Assembly (NCBI GenBank): GCA_002803225.1
Contig: NXFV01000194.1
Span: forward strand, 1 to 40,136
Reading direction: 5' to 3'
Origin: Gamarada debralockiae
Taxonomy: Eukaryota; Ascomycota; Leotiomycetes; Helotiales; Hyphodiscaceae
DNA: 40,136 bases
The notes beneath the pieces were generated by a model. It was not told where the DNA came from. It did no database searches and saw only the letters and a program-made list of their open reading frames with translations. The stretch's first letter is position 1, and the number at the start of each line of letters is the position of its first letter. Position numbers and translations under genes: made by a program. Positions 22,091-33,840 of the stretch are shown piece by piece.

Positions 22091-23481
22091 GTACTACTAT
22101 AATATTGAAACTCTTGATGAAAAAACCTGATTGTAGGCACCTCATCCTAGTAGTCGAACACATACTGACACATCTGGCAAAGTGTCGTCGGGCCTGAGCC
22201 TCGCGGCCCGTCCAGGTCAGTGATCAGATAGTCATCTTTGCTGACCTCTGCCCTACTAAGCTAATAACCACTCGGCTGAGGATGAGTTGTGTGAGTGAGA
22301 AAGATATCGTCATGTTTTGAATCTTTAGCCCTTACAGTACCTCCATTCTGCTCCATCGCGAGACTATGGGTGGCCATCACCAGGTCTCTCTTGACTCGAC
22401 CTTTCTAGACTCTTGGAAATTTATCAAGCGCGTCACTATCAGTTTGAATCGACTTGATAGATGGTGGTACTACTAAGAAAGTAAGTTGTGTGTAAAGATA
22501 AAGTCGGTGTCGTTGTTCGGATGTGACGGTAGGTTATTACTTGGGATAATTCTGTAACTCGCGAATGGAGCATGATGGATTGGTCACCTGAACGATCTGG
22601 TAAGTCGTTCTCAGAATACACTGTTGTCAGACTAAACGAGAGGTGATTTTTTCATAAACACTAAAATATTATATAAACACCCAATTATCATGGCCTCGTC
22701 AAAATATTGTGATAATTCTACGTTGAATTGGATGACTAGGGAGTGTTTTAAAATCAGGGGCCTAGGTAGGGGTCAAAACCGGGGCTGAGAATCACGTTCA
22801 GGAAACCACCTAAATCCCCCTACACGAGCTTTTCGAACTACCCGGATCATCAAACATCAATAGGAGCAGCTTCAAAACCATATAAACGAGACATCTTGTC
22901 TGCAGGTTTGCCATCAGCCTTCCTATAAGAGGAAGTCCACCGAAAAGTAACACTATTAAGATGCACTATAACCTCAATTAAAACACCAAAAATAACGCGA
23001 TTAAATAAAATTTAAACTTTATGAAAACCTCTGAGCTCCCTCTATTTATGTATAAAAATTAACTTAAAAGCGTTAAGGATTAACGAAGATATTAAACCGT
23101 GATGTTTAAGGTGATGTGTTGCTGAACGGCCTAGCTGGCAACTGACACATGGCATAGTACTTGACCGACTTAAAACGCTATCCATACAATATATATTGCA
23201 ACTAGCGTCGAATCGAACTTAAAAACATTGTATGGTGATATCGGTCTGTTTTTAAAATACCTGCCGATACCACCATATAAGTGTATTCTGAGCACGACTT
23301 ACCAGATCCAGGCTGACCACAGCCTCGTCGCAAACATCCAATTCCTTCTCCGTTCTATAACACGATCATTCAAATTTCACGTTTTGTTCAGACAAGAGCA
23401 GCAGCATTTACTTCGTCCTCAAATCTGTCCGGTCTTGTCCCTCTAAACGATACTTCGCTATCCGATAGAGCTTAACCACAG
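22091..23481. other. AT-rich region, probably decayed repeats
   Basis: There is no credible coding frame over about 1.4 kb. The 22640-23270 stretch is especially rich in A and T with many TpA steps, and resembles neighbouring RIP-damaged sequence. A short inverted repeat (GGTGATATCGGTCTG near 23235 and CCTGCCGATACCACC near 23270) is present. The block ends with the 41-bp dispersed repeat and the promoter of the first caspase-like gene. Confidence 0.4.
23310..23350. repeat. Dispersed 42-bp repeat, copy 2
   Basis: This matches 11748-11789 over its full length apart from one missing A. It lies about 130 bp before the ATG of the first caspase-like gene, whereas copy 1 lies at the 3' end of a small gene, so the shared context is not a common gene. 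Confidence 0.7.
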
Positions 23482-25164
23482 ATGAATCAATCAGGAACAG
23501 CGACAATCTCGAACAAGGCTCGGACACAGAGAGGAGATAAAGTGAGGCTAGATGGATTTGCTTTAAGCTCAAGCTGACGTGTCAACAGAATGACATAGCT
23601 GTGAATGGATTCATTCATCTTGCTCCCAGAACTCACGATGCGTCGCATGTGGGGAACATATTCCCACTATCGCCTATCTTGCTGAAGATCTCCAGGCTTC
23701 AGTACAGGCGGTGTGGCCTCGACGTCATAAGTTTCGGTACTCTAAAGTGGAGGTGCTTTTGATAAGCTGGGAAGAGGATGATCTAGGAGTCGCGAAGGAG
23801 GTGGCAGAGTTGCAGAACGTGTTTGAAGATGTCTACTGTTATGAGGTGGAAGTTTACCAAGTCCCAAGCATCAAGCCAGATAAAGAGCTGAAACGTCGAA
23901 TGCTGAAGTTTCTTGAGTACGATGGAGAAGACACTCTTTTGATTCTGTACTACGACGGGCATGCCAAGAAGAGTTCACAGTCAAATGAGGCACCAATATG
24001 GTTTGCGTAAGTAGATTGACTTCCAGATCAAGCTTCGTGGTCTTGCTCACGAGATCGTCAGAAATCGCAAAGCAAAATCACCATCCCTACCGTCCGGAGG
24101 CATCCAATCGCTGATGGAGGAAGCCGATTCAGATGCCCTGCTCCTGTACGACTGTTGCAATTCGGCAGCAACCACCACATCCGAGTCCCGACAGGACCAA
24201 ACGGGAATCACAGAAGTGATTGCCGCTTGCGGCTACGAGGCCATTGCCCCTGAGGTTGGAGAACACTCTTTCACCAACGCGCTGATGGAAACAATGGCGG
24301 CTGCCTCGAAAGGAGTACCATTCTCAGTTGGCGAGTTGCAAAATCGAATATTGAATCGACTGAAATGCTGGGTCCCTAGTGTTGTGAAGGATAAGAATGG
24401 AAAAATGAAAGAGGACGTCAAGGGGAGATTGGAGTATGAAAAGCAACCAAGGAGGACGCCCATTTATAGTATTCTCTGTGAATCGAAGCCCCGCAGGAGT
24501 TTTTTGTTAGCACCTCTTCGTGAAGGTCGAACAAGCCGCTCCATATCACCGACGAGCCACGGACATGATCAGAATGGCGAAAGTAGCAACGCGCAACGCG
24601 CAACCGACCCGAAAACGAAAGAGGTCGCCTTTGCCCGGAAAGGAGAACGGAAAGTGTTCTCAGGTCATCCTCTCCGTCCAGCTAAGCGGCAACGAGCTCG
24701 ATATTCCAGCTTGGAGAGAATGCATTCGATTATTTCCGGCCAAGGCACAAGATATCAAAATCGAAGGAGTATACGAGAGCTTTTCGACGCTGTTGCTGGT
24801 AAGAATGCCGGTGGCCGTCTGGAACTTACTTCCCAGCAACCCAGCGTACAATTTCGTTGGATATGTTACGTCCAAGAACCAAATTCCCGTAGAACTCCTG
24901 GAACTTCAGGGCCAAACGATTACGAGTTTTGGGTGTCTATCTGAGAAGCTTCGCAGATCCGTCGAGGTCGAAGACAATCCAGAAGAAGCCCCGCCCTTCA
25001 CCAACACTCTCATAACAAGTCCCCTTCTGAGAAGGTCGGTGTCGAGCAGCTACATGTCCCGTGCGCGTACCAGACCATTCTCTCCATTCATCCCGTTTTC
25101 TAAGCCGTTGGAATCACAGCCCATTCTTGGTGACAACTATTTCGATCAGGAGGATGATCATTAA
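23482..25164 (+). CDS. Caspase-like protein A, 1-nt deletion in exon 2
   Basis: Exons are 23482-23541, 23589-24006, 24062-24519 and 24584-25164. The product would be about 505 aa but for one lesion. The fold resembles peptidase C14. A beta strand (VEVLLISWEEDD) comes first, then the catalytic-type His in LILYYDGHA and the Cys in LLLYDCCNSA, followed by TEVIAACGYEAIAP and HSFTNAL. Exon 2 has 418 nt against 419 nt in paralogue B. The missing base falls in the G run at about 23651-23654, between THDASHVG and EHIPTIAYLAEDLQ. The last intron is needed to reach the conserved C-terminal module IKIEGVYESFSTLLLVRMPVAVWNLLP. Its splice sites (GTGAAG, ..GCGAAAG) are weak, and GTTAGC at 24506 with GATCAG is an alternative. 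A short ATG frame (25167-25379) follows directly and may be chance. Substrate and role are unknown. Confidence 0.7.
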
Positions 25165-25557
25165 GCATGCGCCTACCGAATCTACGATATTGGGGAATCT
25201 CCGAAGCTGAGGACTTCGTCTTTACATCACTTACAGGTGCTGAGCCACAGAACGTTCAGGATGCTTCATCGAGTATAGACCCGCCGAATCGGCCAGAATA
25301 TGACCTGGAACAAACTGCCAAAGATGATGGGGAAGTGGGTAGTGAGGGCAAAACGAGAAAGCAGAAGAAGAGATGTTGATGAGGCAGTCATGTAAGGAGA
25401 GCTCGGGTCTTAGTTGGACCGCAATCTATGCTTGGGCTCTAGCGGGTATGGAGATAGGGGGAACAGCTGAATGTTTCAGACATATTTATCTGCCGTAGAC
25501 AAATATGCAATGCATCACCATGACCACCCAATCCCCTACCCTCCCTCCGCCACCAAC
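25165..25557. other. Short convergent region, one doubtful small ORF
   Basis: This lies between the 3' ends of caspase-like gene A and the P450. It holds a 70-codon ATG frame (25167-25379, acidic then Lys-rich end) starting three bases after the stop codon of A. There is no motif or splice signal to support it as a separate gene. Confidence 0.35.
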
Positions 25558-27263
25558 CTACAAGTCCTTAGTCCTCTCCTCACTACCCTTCATCCACTCC
25601 TGCAACCTTCCCAAATCCCTCGCTCTGAACCCACACTTAAACGGCTTCGGATCAGTTGTCAAACTTGTTGGAATAGCATTACACTCCAACGCATCCAAAA
25701 TCGGCTCATCCTTCTTATCCTTCGGCGGATCGATATGGAACGCCGAAATAAGCCTAATAAACGCCGTATAGAGCTCACGATTTGCCAGATGGGAGCCAGC
25801 GCACATTCGAGAGCCGGCGCCATAGGCATAGTGAGGTGTTCCGGAGCCTTCGGGATTCTCGAGATAACGCTCGACGGAGAAGGTCTGGGGTTCTTTGAAG
25901 TGGTCTGGGTCGTAGTCTGCTGCCCAGGCATTCTGTGGTGTGTTAGTGAGGAGATGGGGGAGGAGGGAGGGGAAATGTACCATGTAGAATGTTGTTCCTG
26001 CAGGGATGACTGCGTCTTCATACTTGATGTCCTTGATACTTGTCCTTGGCAAGCAGATTGGGATGACGGTGTAGAACCTCAGCACTTCTCGGACGAAAGC
26101 CGTGACGTATGGCACTTTCTCTTCCACAAGGCAGCGCTCCCATGCGTCACCATCGGGGTAGACCTTCATGATTTCTTCGTAGGCTCGTTTTTGGACTTCT
26201 TGGCCATCTGCTGAGGAGAGATATGCGATGCCCATAATGAGGTTTCCGGGGACGGTGTCGAGACCAGCGGAGACCATCGTTAGGCAGATGGACTTGATTT
26301 CGTCTGGAGTCTTGATTAGTCAAAACTCGTCAAATGAAGAGATAAGCCTCACTCTCATTCAACTTCGCCTCGGGATCCTTCAAAATGTTGCCCGTTATAC
26401 ATGGCTTATCGGATCCTTCCTCAATCTGCTTCTTCAACTTATTCAACAAGAATATCAAGTATTTGTCTCTTCTCTCTCTCCACTCAACGGCATCGTTGCT
26501 CGCCTTTGGTAATAATCTCATTAACGGGATATAATCTTGCCAGTTGTTGCTTGTAGATCGGAAATTACTGATCGCACGTTCAACATCACAAATCTCCTTC
26601 AACAGCTCATTGTCAATCTTTCCATCGATCCGGTATCCATAGTTCAAAGTCAGAGAGGTGTTGAGAGCAAAGCGTTGGAAATACGCGATAGGGTCGATAT
26701 CCTTCTTGCCGTTCCCGCTGTCCTCTAAAAGCTCTTTGATGGAGACATTGGATTCGAGATCAATGATTGGCATGTAGGACTGGACGGCAGGTCGATTGAG
26801 CGCTGTGGCAGCGGCTTTTCTCCGCTGTTTGCACGACTCATCCCATGGGGAAGTGCCGATTGTAAAGCCTTGAGAGCTGGAGACTACAGTGTGGAAGGTA
26901 TGGAGAGTTGGGCGGGAAATGAGTGCAGATTGATTAGTGATCCAGAGATGACGGACAGAGTCGAAGGTGTTTGCAAAGACAATTCTCTGTTTGTGGTCAG
27001 TGAAGCTTTCTTTGTATACCTGACCGACTCACCCGGTTTCCCAGTCGGACTTGAAAGACTGCTCCATACTTCTTGGCTAATTGTCCTGCTACTCTAGCAT
27101 GCTGGTCTCCAAATTGTAGAAGACTTCCAAATAGAGGATATCCTGGTATTTCTGGGAGGTTCTTGATCTTGGGAGTGTCTGTTCGGTTGAGATATCTGAT
27201 GAGGATGAAGATTGCCCCAGCGAGGTAAATCCCCAAGGTTTGGTAAGAGATATCGAAGAGCAT
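25558..27263 (-). CDS. Cytochrome P450, CYP504-like (phenylacetate type)
   Basis: There are four exons, 27263-27033, 26986-26353, 26303-25981 and 25932-25558, giving 520 aa. An N-terminal membrane anchor (LGIYLAGAIFILIRYL) places it in the ER. The proline-rich hinge LPEIPGYPLFGSLLQFG, I-helix region ICLTMVSAGLDTVPGN, K-helix FVREVLRF and heme loop YGAGSRMCAG (Cys about 440) are all present. The stretch VSAGLDTVPGNLIMGIAYL recalls the CYP504 family. In Aspergillus that family contains phenylacetate 2-hydroxylase and 3-hydroxyphenylacetate 6-hydroxylase, which feed homogentisate. The divergent neighbour is fumarylacetoacetase, the last enzyme of that pathway, which supports the assignment. Which hydroxylase it is cannot be settled here. 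I placed the start at the first ATG, since the longer frame begins with TTG. Confidence 0.88.
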
Positions 27264-27807
27264 TTTGAGCGTATGATAGAGAAATAGAGGGACAATGAGG
27301 AGAGAGAGTCTCGCCCATATAGAAACAAGCAACGTGACACCCGAGAATTTCGACGTCGTCAGACGCTTTTTCCGACCATACTTTCCGATTTTACCGTTTC
27401 AAGCGGGTTGTCTCGCCGCAATACTGCCCCATTTGGACGAATCCATCGATGTTTCAATACGAGCCTTCCCATTGGTACATTTGCCCCAGATATTGCTGAC
27501 CCGGCGCGGGCGGTATTCCGCGGCCCGTTGGGATGCAGACATTGAAAGGTGGAGAGGGGAAAGATCGTCGTGGACTTGGGGTAAAAATGACGCTGGCGCG
27601 GCTTTATTCCGCGACCCCTTGTCCCACTTCACACTTTACCCCGCTAAGAACTTTCGGGGCATCAACAACTCGTGACAGCTTCAAAGCTACACATTCCTCC
27701 CATTCTTCAATTGTTCAATGTTCAAGAGGATTCGAAGTCCACTTCCACACCTCCAAAACAAGAAAACGCACCTCTTTATACGGATCACCAACATCAGAAC
27801 CTACACG
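27264..27807. promoter_or_regulatory. Bidirectional promoter, P450 and FAH
   Basis: These 544 bp separate two divergent starts. They carry a duplicated GC-rich element: GGCGCGG, 3-4 nt, TATTCCGCGRCCC, ending TTG, at 27503-27530 and again at 27595-27621. The core contains CCG/CGG triplets, the units that Zn2Cys6 dimers bind. Both copies point the same way. The binding protein is unknown. Confidence 0.5.
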
Positions 27808-29166
27808 ATGGCGCCCCTCAGGTCCTGGCTCTCCATTCCTGCCGACAGCCACTTCTCACTCGCCAACATACCCTTCGGAATCATAACCAGCAAAGACTCT
27901 CAAGTCGAGAAGAGACCTGCGGTAGCAATTGGAGACCATGTCCTCGATCTGAAGGCTTTCGCGGCAGAAAACGGATTCTCAGGCCTTCCTTCACTCAAAG
28001 ACCCGCTCGCAGTCTTCTCCCAACCTACCCTGAATGCATTCGCAGCTCTTGGCCAACCAGTTCATAGAGAAGTCAGGAAGTATCTGCAAGATATCTTCTC
28101 AGAAAGCACCTCCCATCCACAGATCTTGAAGGACAATGCAGCGTTGCAGAAAGCTGCTTTACTCCCGAAACATGAGACGAAAACGCATCTGCCAATGCAG
28201 ATTGGAGATTACACTGATTTCTTCGCTGGCATAAACCATGCTTTCAATGTTGGCACTATGTTCAGAGTACGTCTCCCCTTCCAACCTGTTCCTTTAACCA
28301 CTCATTGACTCCTCTAGGGACCAGCCAACGCTCTTCAACCAAACTACACCCACCTACCCGTAGGCTACCACGGCCGCGCCTCTACCGTCGTAATCAGCGG
28401 TACTCGCATCCGGCGTCCAAATGGGCAAACACTCCTCGATCCTACCGCCGACCCAAAGATACCCTCTTTCGGCCCTTGCCGTCGTCTGGACATCGAGCTC
28501 GAGCTCGGCTGCTTCCTCTGCTCCTCAAACCCGCTCGGCGAGCCCATCCCCATAAAGAAAGCCCACGAGAGCATATTCGGATTTGTGTTGATGAACGATT
28601 GGTCTGCGAGAGATATCCAGACTTGGGAATATGTGCCGTTGGGACCTTTCAATGCGAAGAATTTTGGGACGAGTATCTCTGCCTGGGTTGTGCTGCCTGA
28701 TGCGCTGGAGGGGTTTAGAGCGAAGAAATTGGCTAATGAGACGCAAATCTTACCATATCTGAAGGAAGACAGGGAGGATACTGTTTATGATATCAAACTC
28801 GAGGTGGATTTGACGACACCAGAAGGAGCTACGACGACGATCTCGAAAGTTTCGGGTGCGAATCTGCTGTGGAGTTTCCCTCAAATGATAGCACATCATT
28901 CCGTCGGTGGATGTGCTATGCAAACTGGTGATTTGCTTGGCTCAGGAACGATTAGCGGGAAGGGTGATGGTGATCTAGGCAGTATGCTTGAGATGAACCA
29001 AGGTGGGAAGAAGGAGATTACGCTGGCAGGGATGGATGTGAGGAAGTTTTTGAAAGATGGTGATACGGTCACGATTCGAGGAGTCTGTGGTGGTGAGGAA
29101 GGAGCTTTGGTGGGATTTGGGGAGTGTGTCGGGACCATTGAGAGTGCAGTTGTGTTTCCTCAGTAA
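27808..29166 (+). CDS. fahA: Fumarylacetoacetase
   Basis: This enzyme hydrolyses 4-fumarylacetoacetate to fumarate and acetoacetate, the last step of homogentisate (phenylalanine, tyrosine, phenylacetate) breakdown in the cytosol. There are two exons, 27808-28266 and 28318-29166, with a 51-nt intron and a 435-aa product. The N-terminal SH3-like part (SWLSIPADSHFSLANIPFGI) and the catalytic part are complete: IGDYTDFFAGINHAFNVG (metal Asp and catalytic His), NYTHLPVGYHGRASTVV, LDIELELGCF, FGFVLMNDWSARDIQTWEY and KNFGTSISAWVV. The intron falls at GTMFR-GPANAL, in the conserved LFRGxxNAL motif. The length is near the family's usual 420-435. The ATG in CACGATGG starts the family N-terminus; earlier frame sequence is unrelated. 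Confidence 0.95.
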
Positions 29167-30065
29167 AAAAAGTTAATATTACGATATGAATCTTCGTCTG
29201 CTTTTTCTGGGGTGGATGGAGAGGGTTTAGAAAGTGGCTGGTCTGAGCCACGGGAGGAGAATGACCATACAAAGGGTTGCAGGTTTGAGGCTCAAAGTAT
29301 TTCCATCGCTGGAACAAAGTAGTGAAGGATGCCAAGGTGGCTGATGGTAGAGATAAACTCTACAAAATACATCAAATTGTGGAAGTCTGGACTCCGGAAC
29401 TTCACAACTTTACTCCTTCCGAACATATTTGCCTCATTTCTGACTGAAGTTTCCGTTGTCGTCTTCTACTTCGTTGTCGCTCTTAAATCTAGTATCGCCT
29501 ACCATTCCGTCGTTGAGGTTTGAACTCCCATCTCATTTCCCTTTGAGATCGCCCACAAAGGTTTAGCTGGAGAGACTCATCGCCTCTCTTACATCCTCAT
29601 ACTGGATAGGAAATCCCTCCCTATAAGCTTAGACACAATCTCTGTAACAGACTGTGCAATGGATGACCATCCATGGAGGCTATTGCCAGTGTGTTAATGT
29701 GTACTTATATGCTGGACTTCTGAGTTGAAGCCAAACTCTGTGATTATAATGCCGAATGTAAATTTAGAGGAATTGGTAGGAGTATCTAGCGGCAGGAGTG
29801 CGTCTACAACCAGATTAAAGTGAAGGAGATCTTGGATAGTGCGGGTTTTGGGTGGCGGTAAGTTTCGATGTCGATCGAGGGAGTAACAAGAGAAGGTCGA
29901 ATGGTATCATTGCTTCAATGGAGGCGGAAAGCTTGAATACTTAGTGCGGCCATCTTCCAAACTTGTATGTATTGTACAAACGGAAATCGTGACATAATCC
30001 ATCAAAAGACAGCAAAAGGCGCCCCAGCACCTTGCTGTAATATTGAAACACTCGCACTTGCGTAC
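29167..30065. other. Convergent intergenic region, no gene seen
   Basis: About 900 bp lie between the 3' ends of fumarylacetoacetase and the Zn2Cys6 regulator. The only frames are below 90 codons, without motifs. I see no repeat structure. Confidence 0.45.
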
Positions 30066-32592
30066 TTAGAATAAATCCCTCAACTGCTTATACAGCTCCT
30101 CATCGCCCCCAAAAACATTGCTCCCGATGCCCGTCAACGCATCACCGTCCTGAAGTGGGACGTATCCATTCCCATTCATGCCCACACTCCCCAAGGCTGC
30201 CTCGAATAAATTCGTCATTTCGTGGCTCATCTGGAACCCATTCATGGGGCTATTCCCACTGCCGCCACTATTCAGCCCATTGACATTGCCATCTTGACCA
30301 AACGCTCCCCCTAGTCCAGAGATCTCGTGGCCTGCAAGTCCAGCCATAGCCAGCGCAGCTGACGAGTGGGGATCTTCGGGTCCGAGATTGTTGGAGTCCT
30401 GCGAAAGACCGAGCTTGGGGCCGACTTCCTTGAGGCCTTTGATAGTTCGCCACAATCGTTTACTGACGAATGATTTGTTGCTGAAGCCTTTCACTAGGTC
30501 GAGTGCCATGTAGAACTCCTCTCTACAGAGGGCACTGAAGTGCACTGGTGCATGACAGGAAGCAAGGAAGATGACGGCCAGGGCGGAGATGAGGAAGTAG
30601 TTGAAGCAGACTTGCTGCGCCCTGTAGATATCCGATGTCTGATTGAGGTGAGTCAGAGCGCAGATGGTATCTTTAGCGAGCTCGACAACACTGCTGGCGT
30701 AGTTGAGATTCTCCTGGATAGAAGACGCGCTGTGGAGGACAGGGCGGTAGATCAAAATGCGCATTTGGTTGGCGCGGAGGTAGAGGAGGATTTGGAGACG
30801 GTGGATGGCGCGGGAGGCTGTTTGGGGAGAGGAGGCTGTGGGGAGTTGAAGTTCGGGTGGAATGGACTTTTGCCATTGAATAATTTGGTAGTCGAGGTAG
30901 CCGATTTCTTCGACGTTGAGGGATGGCGTTGGAGTTGGAGAGAAGGAGCAGATCGATCGCCAGACTTTGGAGCCAATGCGAGAGTAGGAAATCATCACGT
31001 TGAGATACGGGATCCTTAATTCCTGGAAAGAAGTCAGTAATATGCGAGAAAAGATGGAAGAATACCACTAACAGGCTCCGGCAAGCTTGGATCAATGTCT
31101 GCATCTTGCAAAGCAAAAGGCAGGCCTGTTCCAAAGCTCCATCTTCTGTCCAGAACATAAATCGACCAGAAGAGCTTGATTACGCTGGCTCGTTCATCGG
31201 GATCAGATACAACCCTGAACAACGAGTCTCGTCTGTGAAGTCCAAGCTCTATGCACATTCGACCAACTTGACCAATGATGCGCCAGGCCAAAGCTTCTTC
31301 GTCGCAGTGGAAATGATAGATTGCCTAGAAGATAGTTAGCATCTCTACAGCTGATGGGTCGACACAAAGAGGAAATTGGATACCTTACCACAAGGGCGAG
31401 GAACGGTAAGCTCTTGATTTCGATAACCTCGCTATGCAGAGTCCTATCTGCAGCCTCTCGCACACTCTCGAACAACCTGTACGCGATCTCACTCTGGCCA
31501 CTCCCTTCCACAAGCGTTGCACAAGCCAGAACCAGCTTTAAAATGCACGACTGCTCGTCATTGACTCCTTTTCCAGGTGTGTTTGGATTGGTAAGGCCCG
31601 TCCGCAATGCCGCGTCAATAAATTCGTACAGATTGGAACCATGTATGATCATTTGCTCAATGTTCAGCACCGGATACATGAGCCCCATTTCTTCCTCATA
31701 TACCCTGCAAAGACGAATCATCTCCTCCTTACTAAATGTCCAAATAGGATCTCGGTATGAGCTGCCGTTGGGATTGACAAGGGGCGGCGGTTGTATTCCG
31801 GGAGACGCAATTGGCGTTGGATCCTGAGTGATCATTCCTTCATCCACACCAAGACCTTGATATCCCATATTATGCAGTGTGTTCTTCGCAACATCAAGAC
31901 TAAACGCCGAGCTGGTCGGGCCGCGAAAGGCAGGATGTTTGGAGGCAGGGCGGTATCTATTCATCGGCGAAACCGGTTGGGCGACTGATGGCTGTGATAT
32001 CGACATCGACCGTTCTGAGGCTGGTGGAAATGCCATGCCATCGCCACTGCGCAACGCATTGAGGTTTGCATATAGATTGTCGACTTGTTCTTGTAGGGAC
32101 GTGAGCTGCGCATTCATCTGCCGGAACTCTTCGGACTCTTTGAACCCGTTGGTACAGCAGTTTGGCGCATACTGGCATTCGAGATTCAGGTTTCCACATC
32201 GTTGGCAAGGAGTGTTTCCATTACACTTGATCTTGCGACGCTTACACTCATTGCTATAGGACAAGTCAGTGAAGATATTCACAGCTATAAGACGCTGATT
32301 GGCAATCAGCGCACCAGATGCAGTCCATCGTTTGAGTGTCTCGAAAAGCCAATTAGAAGGTCTGGACATACCATGCAATAGAAATATATCTATTTCTCTT
32401 CGCTCTCGTGTGTGTAGCACCGTTTCCATTCGTTTCTTCGCTTTTTCTCTTCTTTCCGCTCCCATTGACAGTGTCCGCGGGACTCTCCGCACTCGATGAC
32501 TGACGTTGATCGTTCATACTGGTGGAGAGGACGATGGGAGATTCAGCGAGGTACGCGAGATCAGTGACTTGGCTTTCGAGGAGATTGTTCAT
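30066..32592 (-). CDS. Zn2Cys6 transcription factor
   Basis: There are four exons, 32592-32372, 32253-31389, 31324-31073 and 31022-30066, giving 764 aa. The 118-nt first intron splits the binuclear zinc cluster. Spliced, it reads C-x2-C-x6-C-x5-C-x2-C-x6-C at about residues 74-100 (IACNECKRRK.. CQRCGNLNLEC). A short coiled coil follows (FRQMNAQLTSLQEQVDNLYANL). The middle-homology region includes AWRIIGQVGRMCIELGLHRRD and LFWSIYVLDRRWSFGTGLPFA, typical of the Fungal_trans domain. The C-terminus is rich in Asn and Gly, a likely activation segment. The start is the first in-frame ATG; a later one (MNDQRQSSS) is possible. Its position next to the P450/fumarylacetoacetase pair makes it a candidate pathway regulator, but it could equally be unrelated. 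Confidence 0.88.
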
Positions 32593-33840
32593 AGTCACAT
32601 GAAAGGAATAGGGGCGCTTTCTGCAGAGGAGGAGCAATGCCTTGAGTCCGGGGTTGTGAATTTCAATCTTCTCTGCGGGGTTGAATGTTCGCCAATCTGA
32701 TGAATCCAATTCCGTGCTTACTAATTATACACGTGATCCGGGGAAGCTGTGGAGCACGGCTCAAAATACAACTACGACATCGCCAATGTTCTTTGTTTCT
32801 TTTAATGTTTCCGTATTAATTACTGTCTTGTGGTTGGCCTCCTTACCGGAAGGAATGGAGCTGGAGGTCAATGACTTGGCTGATAGGCTAAGGTACGTCC
32901 CTATAAGTGCTGTTAGGGGCATCGTTCCTAAGGTGGAATTCAGGGGAGGGGATCCTGCCAAGACTCCTGGTCCTGGTCGTTGCAACTTAGTGGGATAGTT
33001 CAGGACAATCTGATAAATTTGTCCCCTTACGTACTATTTTGTTGATTGCCGAGAATATTCACTCAAATTCAGTAACTGATATTGAATCTCCTCTCCTGAA
33101 TTATATCTCGGAGGTTGATTGGCCCTGTTGGAATGTGACACCTGAGCCATAACCCACTTGGCACTGTTGCCTAGGGTATGAGTCACTACGCTGTATATAC
33201 TAAATGTCAAAGCTGCTTTCAAATTCTACAATTATGACCTCGCAACAGGCCCGAGGGCTGGGAAGGTTGGGGACATCGTAAATCTGATATTCGATTTGGG
33301 GGGAAACGTTCGTGAGATGCAATTGAGATTGAATTGTTAGTTGCACACTATTGCAGTTGAAACTGGTAGATTGCTGAGCTTGAATGGCCGGTGAAAAGAT
33401 GAGGGTGTGTGATGTTTTTGAACAAAGGTCGAATGGTGTTCGGCCGAATTGATGTTCGGCTCAACGTACGTAAGAACCCCCGCCTTGCGAAATTCACATG
33501 GCGCGCGCCTCAGTACAATTCTCTGCAGTTGCAAGTAGTTTCTTTTACTCGCAGTTCGCATTTCAGTCTCTGAGATAAAGCACTTTCCAACTTCCCTCCC
33601 TCTTGCTATTCGCCAATCCTTCTCCAATTACCTCTCTTTCAACGAGTCCAAGTGGGCATTTTTCGACAACTTATCGACCTGATACAACAGCTTCAATGAT
33701 TTCACCTTCTTATTTTCCAGCTTTTCTTTAGACTTCTAGTTTGCCTCGGGGTGATATGTGCACCAAGCTGTGCACTCAGGTGTCTGCACTGCTGGTGCAC
33801 AGCCTATACCTGTTACCCAAATTCTGGTATACAAAAGAGC
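32593..33840. other. Intergenic region, regulator promoter
   Basis: About 1.25 kb upstream of the Zn2Cys6 gene and downstream of caspase-like gene B. A TGAGTCA (33179-33185) occurs roughly 590 bp before the regulator's ATG, too far to weigh much. A plus-strand frame (32681-32998) is motif-free. GGTGCAC-like motifs recur near 33758-33800. Confidence 0.4.

Noticed and set aside
25167..25379. Small ATG frame just after caspase-like gene A
   Set aside because: It could be a separate gene or lost C-terminal exon, but paralogue B has no matching sequence.
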